A DNA stretch of 47,954 nucleotides from Chromera velia. Its lineage: Eukaryota > Sar > Chromeraceae. Within the stretch, counting starts at the first letter, position 1. Each line of letters opens with the position of its first letter. The DNA lies in assembly GCA_018398765.1 (NCBI GenBank), contig JAHBMJ010004813.1:12501-60454 (forward strand), in the 5' to 3' direction. Positions 33,734-47,100 of this stretch are shown in pieces. Under the pieces are notes generated by a model. It did not search any database. It worked only from the letters and a program-made list of their open reading frames with translations, and was not told the DNA's origin. A program made the position numbers and the translations under genes.

Positions 33734-36700
33734 CTGTCTGTCCGTCCGTCCGTCTGCCCGTCCGTCTGTCTGTCTGTCTGTCTGTCCGTCTGTCTGTGTG
33801 TCTGTCTGTCTGTCCGTCTGTCTGTCTGTCCGATGGATGGTCTGGTGGTTACGTGTTGTTTTGAGAGGAGTGGAGAGAGACAGCTGATCTTCTTTTCATC
33901 CACTCATGAATTTTGTTATTTCTTTTCCATGACAGATTCTATTCATATTCATTCACGCATTCGCTTCGCCGGCACCGAACGAACGAATGAAAGGAGACGG
34001 GAAGATAACGGTTGAAGGTCTGTTCCAATTTGCTTGTGTTCCTCTGCACGTAAGCAAAGAAATCCAGTAAAGGACGTCGTCATCAAAAGGCGATTACTGG
34101 ATTTCTCCATGTGCCCGTTTAAACGTGCCGTGCAGGCCTGACGTACAAGGAGCTAGAGGATCAGGTCGCCGAGCTAACAGGCCGTCTGCGAGCCGAACAA
34201 GACAAGAGGATGGAGGTGACGAAAATAGGAAACGAAAAAAGCGCGGCGTTCCAGGCACTGGTGGATCATATGCACGGTCGGTTGGCGCCTTCAGTTTTTT
34301 TTTCTTTCTTCCTTCGGGTGTCTGTTTGGTTGTTTCTCTGTTCGTGTCTTTCCTCCTTCCATCTGCCTGTCTGGCTGCCTGATGTAGTCCGTCTGTTCTT
34401 ATCCTCCTGCTCATGGCGTCTTTCTTTCCGTCCCTCTCTCTCTCTCCCCTCCGCTCCCTTCCTGGTTATCTCCACATTGAGAAGACAGACACCCACACAT
34501 TCTGTTGGTGGTGCTTAAGCCGGCCTGTGGGGAGGGAGACGCGCTCCCCTCTTTTTCTCCCTCTCTCTCGACAGAACGAATAACTTCTTTCCTGCCTTCT
34601 CTTTTCTTCCCTTCCTGGAGCGCCGATCGAGTGCGGGTTTTTCGATCGGTATGCATACACACTTACTGACAAAATGCGTACAAGTATTTTGTGCATGGGG
34701 TAAACACATGCATTTGACCAGTTGACATTCTTCCTTCCTTCCTTCCTTCCTTCCTTCCTTCTGCATGATGAATGAATGCAGAGAAGGGCTTTGCTCTCCC
34801 GGAGGGAAGTGAGGCCACCGAGATAGCAGAGAAGGCGGCGGGGCTGAAGGCCTCATTGGACGATTCTGCAGAGGCGGAGGGGAGGGCGCAGGTTGGTTAG
34901 GTACATGATCCATGGGTTGTCATGGTGGGTTCGGTCTTTTGGTTGAAAGTCGCGTATCCATCCTCTTCCTCGTTACAGTGCCGCATGAGTGTTTTTGTTT
35001 CCCTCAGCAGGGACCGCCACGATTCTTTTTTTCCCTTTTAGAGTGATGAGAATTCCTTTACTCCACGTATGCTTTCGCATCTTTGTTTCATTCTCTCCTC
35101 CCCTCCTTCCTTGTTGCAAGACAATGCAGGTTCTAGAGCAGGAGGTGAGCGATCTGCGCCGTCGGGTGGCCCTCCTTGAGAAGAGAGAGGAGGAACAACA
35201 GAAGATCATCAACGAAAAGGTCGGCCTACATGCAGTCTAGCAGGCAGGCAGGCAGGGAGTCCTGTGTGGGGAGGGGAAGGAGGGCGTGGGGGAGCGTGCC
35301 TGCAGGGTCTGAAAGGGAATGAGGAGTCGAGAGGTAATGAAGTTGTGGATGAGGAGCGGAAGAAGTCCGTCCGTGTGAAGCAGGAGAGAGAGAGAGAGAG
35401 GGAGGGAGAGAGAGAGAACTTTCATCAAGGAGGCGCAAAGAGAGGAAAGCCATCGATCGATAAGGGAGACCAAGCAAAGAATTGTCGTTTGGTTTCACTT
35501 CTGCACTCACGCACTTACGTGCCCCGCCCTGCCGGTCTGTCCCTTGCGGGTCATCTCTTTTCCTCTCTGCATGATCGGCACACCTTTTCACCCTGCATGC
35601 TATTCATACGTATGTGTATTTATTGACAGGATACCCACCTGCATGCATGGGACTGTGGAGTCCTCGTTGGTCTCAGCTGAAAATGGTTTTCTCTTCTTTC
35701 GCCCCAACGTTCTTTCCGTCTCTCTCTCTTTTTCTTTCGATTATCCCCTCCCTCCGCTACGCTTCCTGCGTGCGTTTTGTGTGCGTGCAGGAAAGAGTAG
35801 TCGATGCGTTAGAGTCCGAAAATGCGGGACTGAAGAAACGGCGCGTTCAGGTAGGGGGTCATGCAGCTGTGGGGGTGCATGCAGGGTCCTCCGTCTCCGT
35901 CTGTGTGTTTCTTTTATTTTCTGTAGGGTTTGGTCATTGATTCGTTCGGTTGCTGTGTGCCTTACTTCTCTCCGTGCTGAGAAGAGAGGCGGGCTGCATG
36001 CTCTCTTTGTTGGCCAGAATGCGAACAATTTTTTCTTTTTCTTTGATGAACATGAGATTCTTTTTTCTCATACAGTCGTGAACAGAAGAGGAAGGGAAAA
36101 ACGAGAAGAAGCGCTAAGAATCCTATTTACTGGTGGTGAATTGAATTGCTTCTCGCAAGCTTTCTGCGTGCCTTTCTTTCCATGTAGCGGCTCCTCCCTT
36201 TTTTTCCTTCAGAAACCCCCTCCCACCCTATTCCATCCTTTTCTTACCCTTCTCTGCTGTAAGCTTTCTTTCGTTCTTGCCCCAAACCATTTTCTTCTTA
36301 ATGCATCCTTCTCTTCTCTCAGGTTGAGTCCTGTTTCGCCCTTCTCCAAGCCCGTGCGCTTCGTCGCATAGCGGTCCAACAGTCCGAGAAGGCAGAAGGC
36401 ACAGGCGCACTGCCTAAGCCTGCAACCTCCCCCGTGGCTGGCTCTTCGCCTCTGTTCGCGCACACCCGCCGGGACCTCGAGGAGGAGAACGGACACCAGA
36501 CGCCCCCTCCTACCAGGGGAAGTCTCGATTTGGGGGGAGAGTCCGTGTCTGTGTCTGGGAGGGGTGGTAGGCTGGCGGCGCTTTTGCGGCGTCGATCAGG
36601 GGGGTCCTCCGGTGGGTCCGCGGCCCTCTTTCCTCTTTCCGCCTCCGCACTTTCGAAGAGACGGGGGAGCCCTGGAGGGGGTCTGGGCGTCTCGGCGTCT

Positions 36701-39700
36701 CCGTCTCCTCTTGGGGGGGAGGACGAGACGGCAGTTGCAGACCCCGAGACGGGTGGGGGGGCTGCTGGCGTCTCCGTCTCCAGGGGAGAGGGGGGGGAGG
36801 AGAAAGAGGGGGCTGGGAAGAAGGACGAGATCCAATTGGTTCCAGATACGCAAAAAGGATCGTCGGTTGACTTGCAGGGGGGAAGTGTAGAGAAGAGTCA
36901 GCACGCAGAAGGCGGTGAGAAGGAAGAAGGTGAAGTTGACGAGACGGCTGGAGGCCCACTGCAAGAGGGGGTGCCTTTGACGGAAGAGAGACGCAATTCT
37001 CTCGGCCAACTGGCCCGTGAGTTGGGTTTGGAGTCTCTGTCCCTGACCCTGGAGAAGGAGGGGGGAGTGCTGACCGACCAGGACCTCCGGTTGATCAACA
37101 GGGCTCTGGCTGTGGAGGTGCGTGCGTGCGTCAATTTGTGCGTGTGTGAGGAAAGTTTTTGCCATGCTCTTCGATTATGCGGGCTGTATCTGTCCCTGTT
37201 GGAGATGCACGAAGTTCATCAAATAATCTCCGGTGCCCTTCATTTATTTTCTTTCGATCCTTTGTTCTCTCTCTCTCTCTCTCCAATTGCGTGTGTTTCG
37301 CTCTCCCTTCCCTTCCCCCGCAACCCTCCCCGTGAGGATTTCTTTGGCGTTGACGTTGCCTCTCGGTCTTTCTGCAACTTTGTTCCGTTCTCTCTGGCTG
37401 ACTCACGTATTCACTCTGCTGTTCTTGCATGACTTCACCAACAGCAAGAAAGGAAACGATAAAAGAAAGACCCTTTTCCTGTTAGGTATGTCCGTGTTGT
37501 TGATTGGAGTTTTGTTTGCGTGATGGGAGGGACGACTCAATGACTTTATCTACCACTGCTGCCTGCCTGCATGCATGCGTGCATGCAGAGCGGGAACGTG
37601 GGTGGAAGGCTGGGGATTGACCTGGAGGGGGGGGACGGGGAGACAGAGGGGGACGACGCGGCGATGCGGCAGGAGATCGCGACCTTCAACCGACTCATGC
37701 TAGAGACGGGGGGCAAACTTGCAGGGTCAGCCACTCAATTCACTCACTCTGTCAATTTCTTTCTCTTGCTCATTCTTTGTCAAACGCACTCCAATGGCAC
37801 TCACTCAGTGACGTACCCTCAAGAGTTAGTTTCTCTCTCTGCCTGACTCCCCAGACGGTTGGTTCTCTTCCCTCTTCTCTCCCGTCTATCTTCCCTCTTC
37901 CCTTGATTCCGTCGATCCCTCCCGCCGCCTGCAGATACGAAGCAGAGGCCCATGGGTGGAACGCCATGATGGCAGATCTGGATGATGAGGTGAGTGCCTT
38001 GGCCTGTCTGTGTGTGGAGTCCTTGTGTCCTGTCGAGTCTTTATTTGTGCTTCCCTGTCTGTACAGGGTCTAAGCAAGGAAGGAGGGAGGCAGGCAGACA
38101 CTGCTCTCTCTCTCCCTCTCCCTAAGAGTAAAAGAGAGGGCAGAGCAAGATGAGTTTGACAAGCAGCAGCAAAGAAGGCAAAGAAATTGAAACGAAAACA
38201 AAGGACAAACTGATCAAAAACACATAGCCGCTTGTAGCATGTGAACCTTCCACACCAGAAATGAACATGCAGAGTGAGAAAAAAAGTCCTGTGGAGTCGA
38301 CCTGCCGAAATGAGCTGAAAGGAATGGAGGGGAGGGGAGGGGAGGGAGAGGATCGTTCTGAATGGAGAAATCTTTTTGCAAAGTGGGTAGATGAAAATAT
38401 CATGCAGGAGAAGAATACATGCAGAAAGAAATTGGGTATTCTTCTTTCCCCAAAAATCATGGTTTCTTCTCTTCCCTCTTTCCCTCCTTGATTTCTTTCT
38501 TTGATTGCTTCCTTTCCTACTCACGCACGCAGATGGGGACTATCCAGAACAAGTTGAGACAGACCGAGCTTTCCGCCAAGCTCTTGTGGGAGCGTCTGGG
38601 GTCTGGATCCGACACCTCGCCCCTCCACACGCTTCCCCTTGCCGATGCCGCCAGTGGGGGGGGAACCCAGGCCCAACCACACGCGGGAGGGGGAGGGACC
38701 CCAGAGAGCGGAGGCGGGAGCACTTCCACGAACGCGCGTGTGCAGAAGAGGGTGGAGCAGGAGACCAAGAAGTTGGAGGCAAAATACGCGCAGTACATGA
38801 GGAAGGTGGAAGAGTACCAGAAGCAGATTGAGAGGTTGAGCAGGGACAAGGACAAGATCACACACAAAAAAGAAAAGGTCAGCCAGGGAGATGCGGAAGA
38901 AAGGAACCAGCTGGAAGGATTTCAGGAGACGTCTGATGCTGAGACTCAAAGCTCTTTTCCTTCCCATCAGAGTACATTTATGCCTTTTGTCAAAATCTTT
39001 TCCTCACACTTCCCATGAAAACGTCAGGCTGACGTCACTGTCTCTGAACCAACAAACAAAACAAGGCTACCGCTTGAAGAAGTTTGGAATGATACAAGGA
39101 ATGTATGTGTATCTATGAATCTGCTGCCTGCCCGCAGTCGGAACACCAAGTTGCCCTGCTTCATGCCGAGCTGGCCCGCCTGAAAGAGCAAAAAGCGGAG
39201 TCGTTGCGGAGACTCCACTTGTTGGACAGGTGAGCTGACTGACTGAGGGAGGCATGAATGAAGTGCTGCTTTTTGCTTTCTATCTTTCAAAGCCTCTGAG
39301 TGACCTGCTGAAAAGCCAAGCCGGGCCAATCCCTCCCCTTTAGATTGCCCTAGTTTCATGTGCCATTCTCTTTGCCATGTGCGTGCCCGCCTTCCGAGCC
39401 ATTCTCTCTCTCTGTGCGTGTCCGTATCCAGAAAACGCACGAAGGAAGGCCTTGCGTGCCGAAAAAGATGCTCATTCTCTTTTCTCTCTCTCTCTCTCTC
39501 TCACTCTCTGTATGTCCCCCCCGCCCCCCCCTGCAGAAAGCACCGGACGGTATTGGGAGAGAAGGATGCCGCAATCACCCGTCTCCAAAGGGAGAAGAAC
39601 CAAATGCAGTCCCAGGCAAAGAGGCAGGAGCACAAACAGGAGATGATCATCCAACAAGCCAAGAGGAAGGAAGAGGACCTTCTCCGAAAAGTCAAAACCA

Positions 39701-42700
39701 TGGAACACCAACAGCAACAGGCCCAGGCCCAGGCAAAGCAGCAGCAGCAGTCTAACAATAAGAACAGAGGGGGGGCGGGGGCAGGCACGGGGGTTGCAAA
39801 CACTCAGTCGGGCGGGAAGTCGGGTCTTACCGGGGCAGCAGCTGCCGGCACCTCCTATCCCCCCAACTTCCCCCAACGTACCCACGCGACTGGCTTGAAT
39901 GCCAGTGGGGTGAACGTGCCGAGTCTTCAGAGGAATGCCCACAGGGGTGAGAAGGCTGCCGGGGGCGCGCAGGGTGCAGGGGTTGCGCCTGCATGGCTTA
40001 AGGCTGCCGAGACATTCTTGGGTGAGCAGAAGCAGCGGCAAGCTGTTCATCAGAAGAGAGAGGGAGGTGAGAAAGAGAGAGAAAAAGAGCGGGGTTCTAC
40101 AGGAATGGGCTCACCCACCACCACAGGTTCCTCCTCCTCCTCTTCACCCCTTCCGTTCTCCGCCAACGCCCCGAGCCTGGCTGCCCGACTGGCTGCCGTC
40201 CAGGAATCTCTCGCGTTGCCGACAGGGGAGGACGAGGGGAGCGATGACGACGAGAATGACAACGACACGGCAACGGAGACGCAGGACTTGGAGGCCGAGG
40301 AGGAGGCGTTGGAGGCAGAGCTCCAGGCGGCATTGGAGGGAGACGGGGAGGAGGAGGAGGAGGACATTTTGGTGGGAGTAGAAGGGGAGGGGACGGAGGA
40401 GGGGGGTGCGTCGAGTGCGGCTGGTGCGAGTGGAAGGGGGGGAAGGAAACGGTTGGAGACGGCAGTGAGGAGACGGCGTCTCAGGAAGAGAGCGGAGAGA
40501 CGGCAGCGGCAGCGGGAGAGAGAAAAGAACTTGGGGGAAGGAACGGAAATTGCCATCAGGGAATGGGCCCAGGCGCTTGTGGAAAGAAAGGTCTGTGTGT
40601 CTGGTTGTTTCTTCGTGCGGTATAGAAGAGGATGGGTGAGGAATGAAAGGAAACTTAAGTGAGTTGTTGAGTCAGCAGGTTGCAGATGCCGGTCGGTCGA
40701 GAGACGGACGAGTCTGAATGCCGTGGGTGCACGTGTATGTACACATAGTGCTTTTTTCCCCTCGTTTCTTCATTTTCGTTCTTTTTCCCTTCTCTTCTCT
40801 TCTCTTGCAGGTCCGTGCCAAGCGATTGGAATTTGAGCTCTCAGCTTTGATGATGGAGGCCGATGAGTGCGTTGTTCGGGTCAGTCGGCCGCTCAATGAA
40901 TCAAATAAATCTCCTTTGGTTTCTTTCGAGGAAGTTCGATTGGTGAATTGTTTCTTTTGTTTCGTAAGCATCATGGCCTTCAACGGCATGCAGACACATG
41001 CAAGGTGAACGTCTGATCGGCGAAATATTTGTTTGTGGTCATCAGGGTACAATTGATTCATGTCGGCAACATCCTCTTTTTCGGTTTTCCCTTTTTCTCT
41101 TTTCTATTTGTTGCTGCTGTTTGTTTCTTTTCGATCTCTCAGCCTTTTTGAGAAAACAACCAACTAAAAATGACCACGAAAAAAGTGCAGTGACGCCGTC
41201 CCAAGCCAGATTTCATTCCATGAAGACGAACACTCACTCTCTGCCCCTTTCGCGTTGTCTCGTTCGCACTCATGCAGGAAGAGAAATTCCGGCGGAAAGC
41301 GGACGAGGCGCAGAACCAGCTGGCATCTGCAAAGTCAGTCAGTAAGTGAGTGAGTATAAGTGAGTGAATGAACAAATCTTCACAAAGTCATTGGACCAAG
41401 GAAGATCGGGAAGTTCACATGCTCGAGAAAAAACATCAGCCTTCTACGTGACACACACACACACACACACACACACATTTTTTGAGATTTTTCAGAGCGG
41501 TGAGGTCCTTCTGGTAAATCTGAAAGAAAGATGGATCGAATTGCCGATCGAAGAAGGGAAAAAGAGACAGAGAACAGTCCATGGTGGAGGCTGGCTGCCA
41601 TCAGGTTCTTCAAATTTCCTCCGGTCCCCCGGATCGAGAAGAGAAAAGCATCAATCGATCAAGAATTTCTTTCATCCATCTACCGCTCACTCCGTTCTAC
41701 ACACCTCTCCTCCCATCTTCTCTCTGATTCCTTTTTTTGTAAGCAGGGAGGCGTTGTTTTTGCCTTGCCTGACTCTTCCCTTCCCCCTTTTCCCCTCCCT
41801 TCGTTCGTCTTCAGAGGCACGACCTCGGATTGTATTTTGAGACAGTACAACGAGGCACTTGCACAGGCAGACGCGGCAAGAGAAGAGCACCATCAGCTCC
41901 ATGTACAGGCAAAGAAGATGAAGGTGAGCCCTGCAAGACGAAATTCTTTTTTACTTTTTTTTCAAGGGAGATACGCAACGTGAGTTTCCTTCTTGAATCC
42001 CTCTTGTCTACGAATAGCATGAACTGCGTTGACTGCCTGNTCTTTTCGATCTCTCAGCCTTTTTGAGAAAACAACCAACTAAAAATGACCACGAAAAAAG
42101 TGCAGTGACGCCGTCCCAAGCCAGATTTCATTCCATGAAGACGAACACTCACTCTCTGCCCCTTTCGCGTTGTCTCGTTCGCACTCATGCAGGAAGAGAA
42201 ATTCCGGCGGAAAGCGGACGAGGCGCAGAACCAGCTGGCATCTGCAAAGTCAGTCAGTAAGTGAGTGAGTATAAGTGAGTGAATGAACAAATCTTCACAA
42301 AGTCATTGGACCAAGGAAGATCGGGAAGTTCACATGCTCGAGAAAAAACATCAGCCTTCTACGTGACACACACACACACACACACACACACATTTTTTGA
42401 GATTTTTCAGAGCGGTGAGGTCCTTCTGGTAAATCTGAAAGAAAGATGGATCGAATTGCCGATCGAAGAAGGGAAAAAGAGACAGAGAACAGTCCATGGT
42501 GGAGGCTGGCTGCCATCAGGTTCTTCAAATTTCCTCCGGTCCCCCGGATCGAGAAGAGAAAAGCATCAATCGATCAAGAATTTCTTTCATCCATCTACCG
42601 CTCACTCCGTTCTACACACCTCTCCTCCCATCTTCTCTCTGATTCCTTTTTTTGTAAGCAGGGAGGCGTTGTTTTTGCCTTGCCTGACTCTTCCCTTCCC

Positions 42701-44149
42701 CCTTTTCCCCTCCCTTCGTTCGTCTTCAGAGGCACGACCTCGGATTGTATTTTGAGACAGTACAACGAGGCACTTGCACAGGCAGACGCGGCAAGAGAAG
42801 AGCACCATCAGCTCCATGTACAGGCAAAGAAGATGAAGGTGAGCCCTGCAAGACGAAATTCTTTTTTACTTTTTTTTCAAGGGAGATACGCAACGTGAGT
42901 TTCCTTCTTGAATCCCTCTTGTCTACGAATAGCATGAACTGCGTTGACTGCCTGCGTACCTCCTTTGTTTTTCTGCTGTCTCTCTTTTCATGCTCATGCC
43001 TGGCTCTTAATTTCTGTCTCTGTCCCCTCGTCAATCCCCGGCAATTCTGCGGAGACATGCAAGCGGTTTCTTTTTTTTTTTCTTTTCTGATGTCGTGGTG
43101 CGATCATCAGGCGGAAATCGGGCAACTCTCCGTGACGGTCTCTCCAGAGGCACTGGTGAGGGAATGCTCAGAGGCGACTGCCAGGGCATTCGCGGACTGC
43201 CAACAGGACATTACACCTGTCAGTCAGTCAGTCACTTTTTTTCTCTCGTCCGGTATTTCTTCCTTCCCCAAATTGTTGAAATGCGATCGGTGCCTTTTGA
43301 GAAGCGTCTCTGTTTGTGGTCGCTTTTGTGTCGCAGGTGCACACAGATAGACAGACACTCTGTTCGCGTGAAAGGAAGCATGTGACTCTCTGCGCTCAGC
43401 GTTTTCGTCCTCTCTCCAACTTGATCATCCCCTGGCTGACTGCCCGCTTGCGAGTGCGCTCGATCCAAGCATCTCTCTGAGTCCCTTGTTGTTTGTGTCT
43501 GCGTGCGTCCTCTATGTGAAGACCGCCGTTCGTTTGCCTGCCTGCCTGCAGGTGCTCTTCGAGGAGCTGACGCGGTTGAAACTAGGGCTGGAGGTGAAGG
43601 AGGTCCAGATGGGTCTGGTGGAAACGGAGAGGAATGCCCTTCTGCAGGCAGAGCAGACTGCGCGTGTTCAGGTAGGCAGGGAGGGAGGGAGGGAGCTGAT
43701 CGAGACCTGACCGATCGATCGAGAGCAGAGCCTCCCAGTTGGTAGCAATGAGGCGTCGTGACATAAATTCAGAAAGGGAAGACGAATTGAGGGGACGGAC
43801 GGCTAAAAGCACGGCGAGACTGCTGAAGAGACGGAAAGAGAAACAAACAGACCAGAACAGGAACAAAGATGAATGCTTCGAATGATCGACAGGCCGATTG
43901 ATTCTCGCACCACATGCAGAGGCAATCAAACTTTCGAGAAAGAGAGAGAGAGAGAGAGATCGAATGACTTCTGAACTAACTGTGTTTGTTTGTTTGTCTT
44001 CGCGTGCTCCTTCCTTCACATACGCAAAGTGTGCGGAGAGAAAAGGGGCCTTCCCCGACTCACTTCTTGAGAAGGAAGGAATTAAAATTCAAATTTAACA
44101 TCGAGTGTAAAAAAGAAAATGATTCTCATTGTCAGACAGAAATGGTTTT

Positions 44150-44188
<39 letters not shown>

Positions 44189-47100
44189 GTCTTTCTTTCT
44201 TTCTTTGTGTTTGTCTGCAGGCTCAGCGCGCTCAGCGTCAGTTCCGCAAACGTCTCCAGGAGAAGGAGAAAGAGATTGTGGAGAACAACGAGCTCCTGAT
44301 GTCTTGGGGAGTCAGACAGAGACAGGCAACTGTCGCAGCAGCCCAGCAACAGCAGCAGCAGGCGCTCCAAGTCACGGGGGGAGGCCTCCAGTCTCTCTCT
44401 GGAGAGGCCACAAAACCCACCGCAGCTTCGGCAGCCAGACAGGCGGCGGCGCCGGGCACCAACGTTGTCCGGACCCGCACTCAGCAGCAGCAGCAACAGG
44501 CCCCGGCAGCCCAACAGTGGAGGTTGACGGGTAAAAACGTTTTGAATCAGTCGAGTGATGACCTCGCTCGGGCAGCCGGAGGAGGAGGGGGGGGGTCGGG
44601 TGTGCCTGTGAGGGGACGAGACCGATTGCGTGGGCAGGGGGGGCAGGGTGCTGCTCAGCAAGGGACGCAGCAAGCCCCTCGGTATGGGGAGATGATGATG
44701 GGCAGGCAGAGGTCCCGAGCGGAGCTTTCGGGAGCTCTTCAGGGCGTTTCAGTGATGAGTTTTGGTCCTCCGCAGGCGGGCGCCAGGGGCGACAACAGGA
44801 GAGGAAGGGGAGACAGGGAGGAGAGGGAGAGAGGGACAGTGGCAGCCAGTGACGTCGGCAGTGTGAGGAGAGGACAGGCGGCGAGAGGATATGCGGAGAG
44901 AGAGAAGGAAAAGGAAAGGGAGAGAGGGCCCCCTCCTCGATTTGAGTCCGTCTCCTCCAATGCTGCAGTCTCTGCGTCTTCCTGTCCTGACAATGAAGAA
45001 GACGTCTCCCAAATGCTTTCCGGGCCCTCGGGAGGCAAATTGACTGCCAGCGCCTCTCAACAGCCGCTGCAGTCCGGTGCCGCAGCCGATTCTGTAGCAG
45101 CGGCCGAGGCAATCTTTCAGCAGAGCCGTGAGCGGCAGAAGAAATGGGAAGAGAAGCGCCGACTGATGAAACTGAAAAATATGGAGACGCGCCCGGACAA
45201 CGAGCAGGTCTTGCAGAGTTTGGACACATTGAAAGAAGAAAACGAAAAGGACAGAGAAGAAAAACTTCACCAACAGGCGGCATTTGTCGAAGAAGCGAAG
45301 GCAGCAGCAGTCTTCCAACAGGCAACCGGGAAAAGTCCGCCCCCGGCACTGGCAGTCAGTGGCCAGGAAGGGGGGGAAGGCGGTGAAGCATCTTCTCCCT
45401 CTCCACCCCCGACAGCATTTCGGGTATCTGCCAGCGGACGGAGGTCGGTGGAGAGCCGCGCGCAATCGCGGACAGCTTTGGACTCTGGAGGGAGTGCTGT
45501 GCGGAATTTGTTATCGCAGTTCCAACGGCAGAGTGGGGCGAGGGCATCGGAGATTGTTGAAGGGGACGGCGCGGGAGGGTTGAAGAAGAAAGGCAGCGGG
45601 GACTCGTCTCGTGAGTTTCTCTCTGCTGAGAGTGAGGTGGAGGATGAAATAACAACCGAGAAGGAAAAGGAAAAGGCAGGGCAAAGCGTTGCAGAGTTGC
45701 CATCAGAGGACATTCCCGCCGCCTCTGTGGACGGAGAAATTGGGGGAGAGGGAGAGAGGGAGAAGGAACAAGCGCGTATTGCTGAGGTGGAGGAAGAGGA
45801 GGATGGCTTGGTGGAGGTTGATGGAAGAGGAAGAGGGGAGAATATTGGGGGGGGGACAGAGGGGGAGTATTCGGAGACTGAGGGGGGGGCAGATGACGAC
45901 ATGATGGGGGAGGGCACAATCACCCTGACAGTAGAAGAAGAAGAGGAAGAGGACGAAGAAGAGGAAGAGGAGGGGGAGACGGAGACGGAGGGAGACCCCA
46001 ACAACCCAGGAATGGAAGAAGATCATGCAGAGGAAGACCAACTTGAAGAAGAAGGAGTCGGAGACGGCCAGACGGCAGGAGGGGAGGGGACAAAAACGAG
46101 AAGGGTCAAACAGTTCAAAACCCAACAGGCTCTCATTGAGATGCACGAAGAGCGGCAACTTCGAAGTACAGCCCATTTCCGAGAGATTAAGTGAGTCAGC
46201 CCGAACGTACACACAACACACGCCCACACACACACACACACATACACAAAGAGAAAGACGAAATCTGTCTGCTGCTTGTCTGGTCATTCTTTTTGTGTTC
46301 GGACAGATCTGGTGGACACATGCGTGCGTCAATTGACTCTTTCGGCTATGCAAGTTGGCTACGGCATGTGTGTGTCCCGTGGAAGTATTCGATTTTGATT
46401 GCGTCGAGACGTGTGTGCGTGCAGCTGACCCCTCTGTCTTCCCCCTTTTTTTTGTTCAGCTGCTGAGTGCTACCAGTCCACTGTGGCTTCGCGTTTCGGC
46501 CCTCCCGCTTCCTCACTGATTCTCCCCTCAGACTCAGGCAGGCAACCGCTTCTTTTCATGTTTCACCTTCCGCGTACTTCTTTAGTCTCCAGAACCACCG
46601 CGGAGGAATGGATGAGATTTTGAACTTGTGTGAGAAGGACTGTGGGAGCGTGCGTGCGTGCGTCGGTGTGTGTGTGTGCAGGCATCTGGTGGATCAGTTG
46701 ATGGCCTCCGAGCAGCCGGTGGACGTTCGCGCCGGCCTTTTTGCCCTCGAGCAGCGGGTGAAGGAGGAGATGAGGGAACAGGCGGCGCACTGTACCGCGT
46801 TGGTTGGACAGACGAAGAAAATGGGGGGCGACGGAGGGGAAAGGGAAGGGGGGGGGGTAAGACGTTTCATGGAAGAACGGACATTCGCCTCCCCCCCCTT
46901 TGCTGACGTGGGTCCTTCCTCTACCTCCGCTTCTGCCTCTGTGTCTGTTTTTGCGGGTGCTCAGACGTCTACTGACAAGAGAAGAAGTTCTCAGCAGGCG
47001 CAGTCCGGAGGGTCCCCCCGTCTGGTCTCTCCGAAGAACGGGACCCAGGACGTGCAGGCTCTGAAGTCGCGTCTGTCGTCCTGTGTCGCTCAGGCAATAG

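Noticed and set aside
33660-33864. Cys/Leu/Ser/Val-rich frames in GTCT runs, and similar ones at 8230, 20690, 21720 and 26000
   Set aside because: They are translations of microsatellites, open in several frames at once, with no splice or start support.
33934-34018. Extra kinesin exon between exons 11 and 12
   Set aside because: It has plausible AG and GT ends, but in the required phase it meets a TGA; direct joining of exons 11 and 12 keeps phase.
41490-41620. Extra kinesin exon starting [13 protein letters not shown]
   Set aside because: No donor keeps it in phase with exon 24, and joining exon 23 directly to 24 gives an uninterrupted coiled coil.
46191-46196. End of the kinesin at the TGA after FREIK
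   Set aside because: The stop overlaps a strong GTGAGT donor, and a 424-codon exon follows in matching phase.
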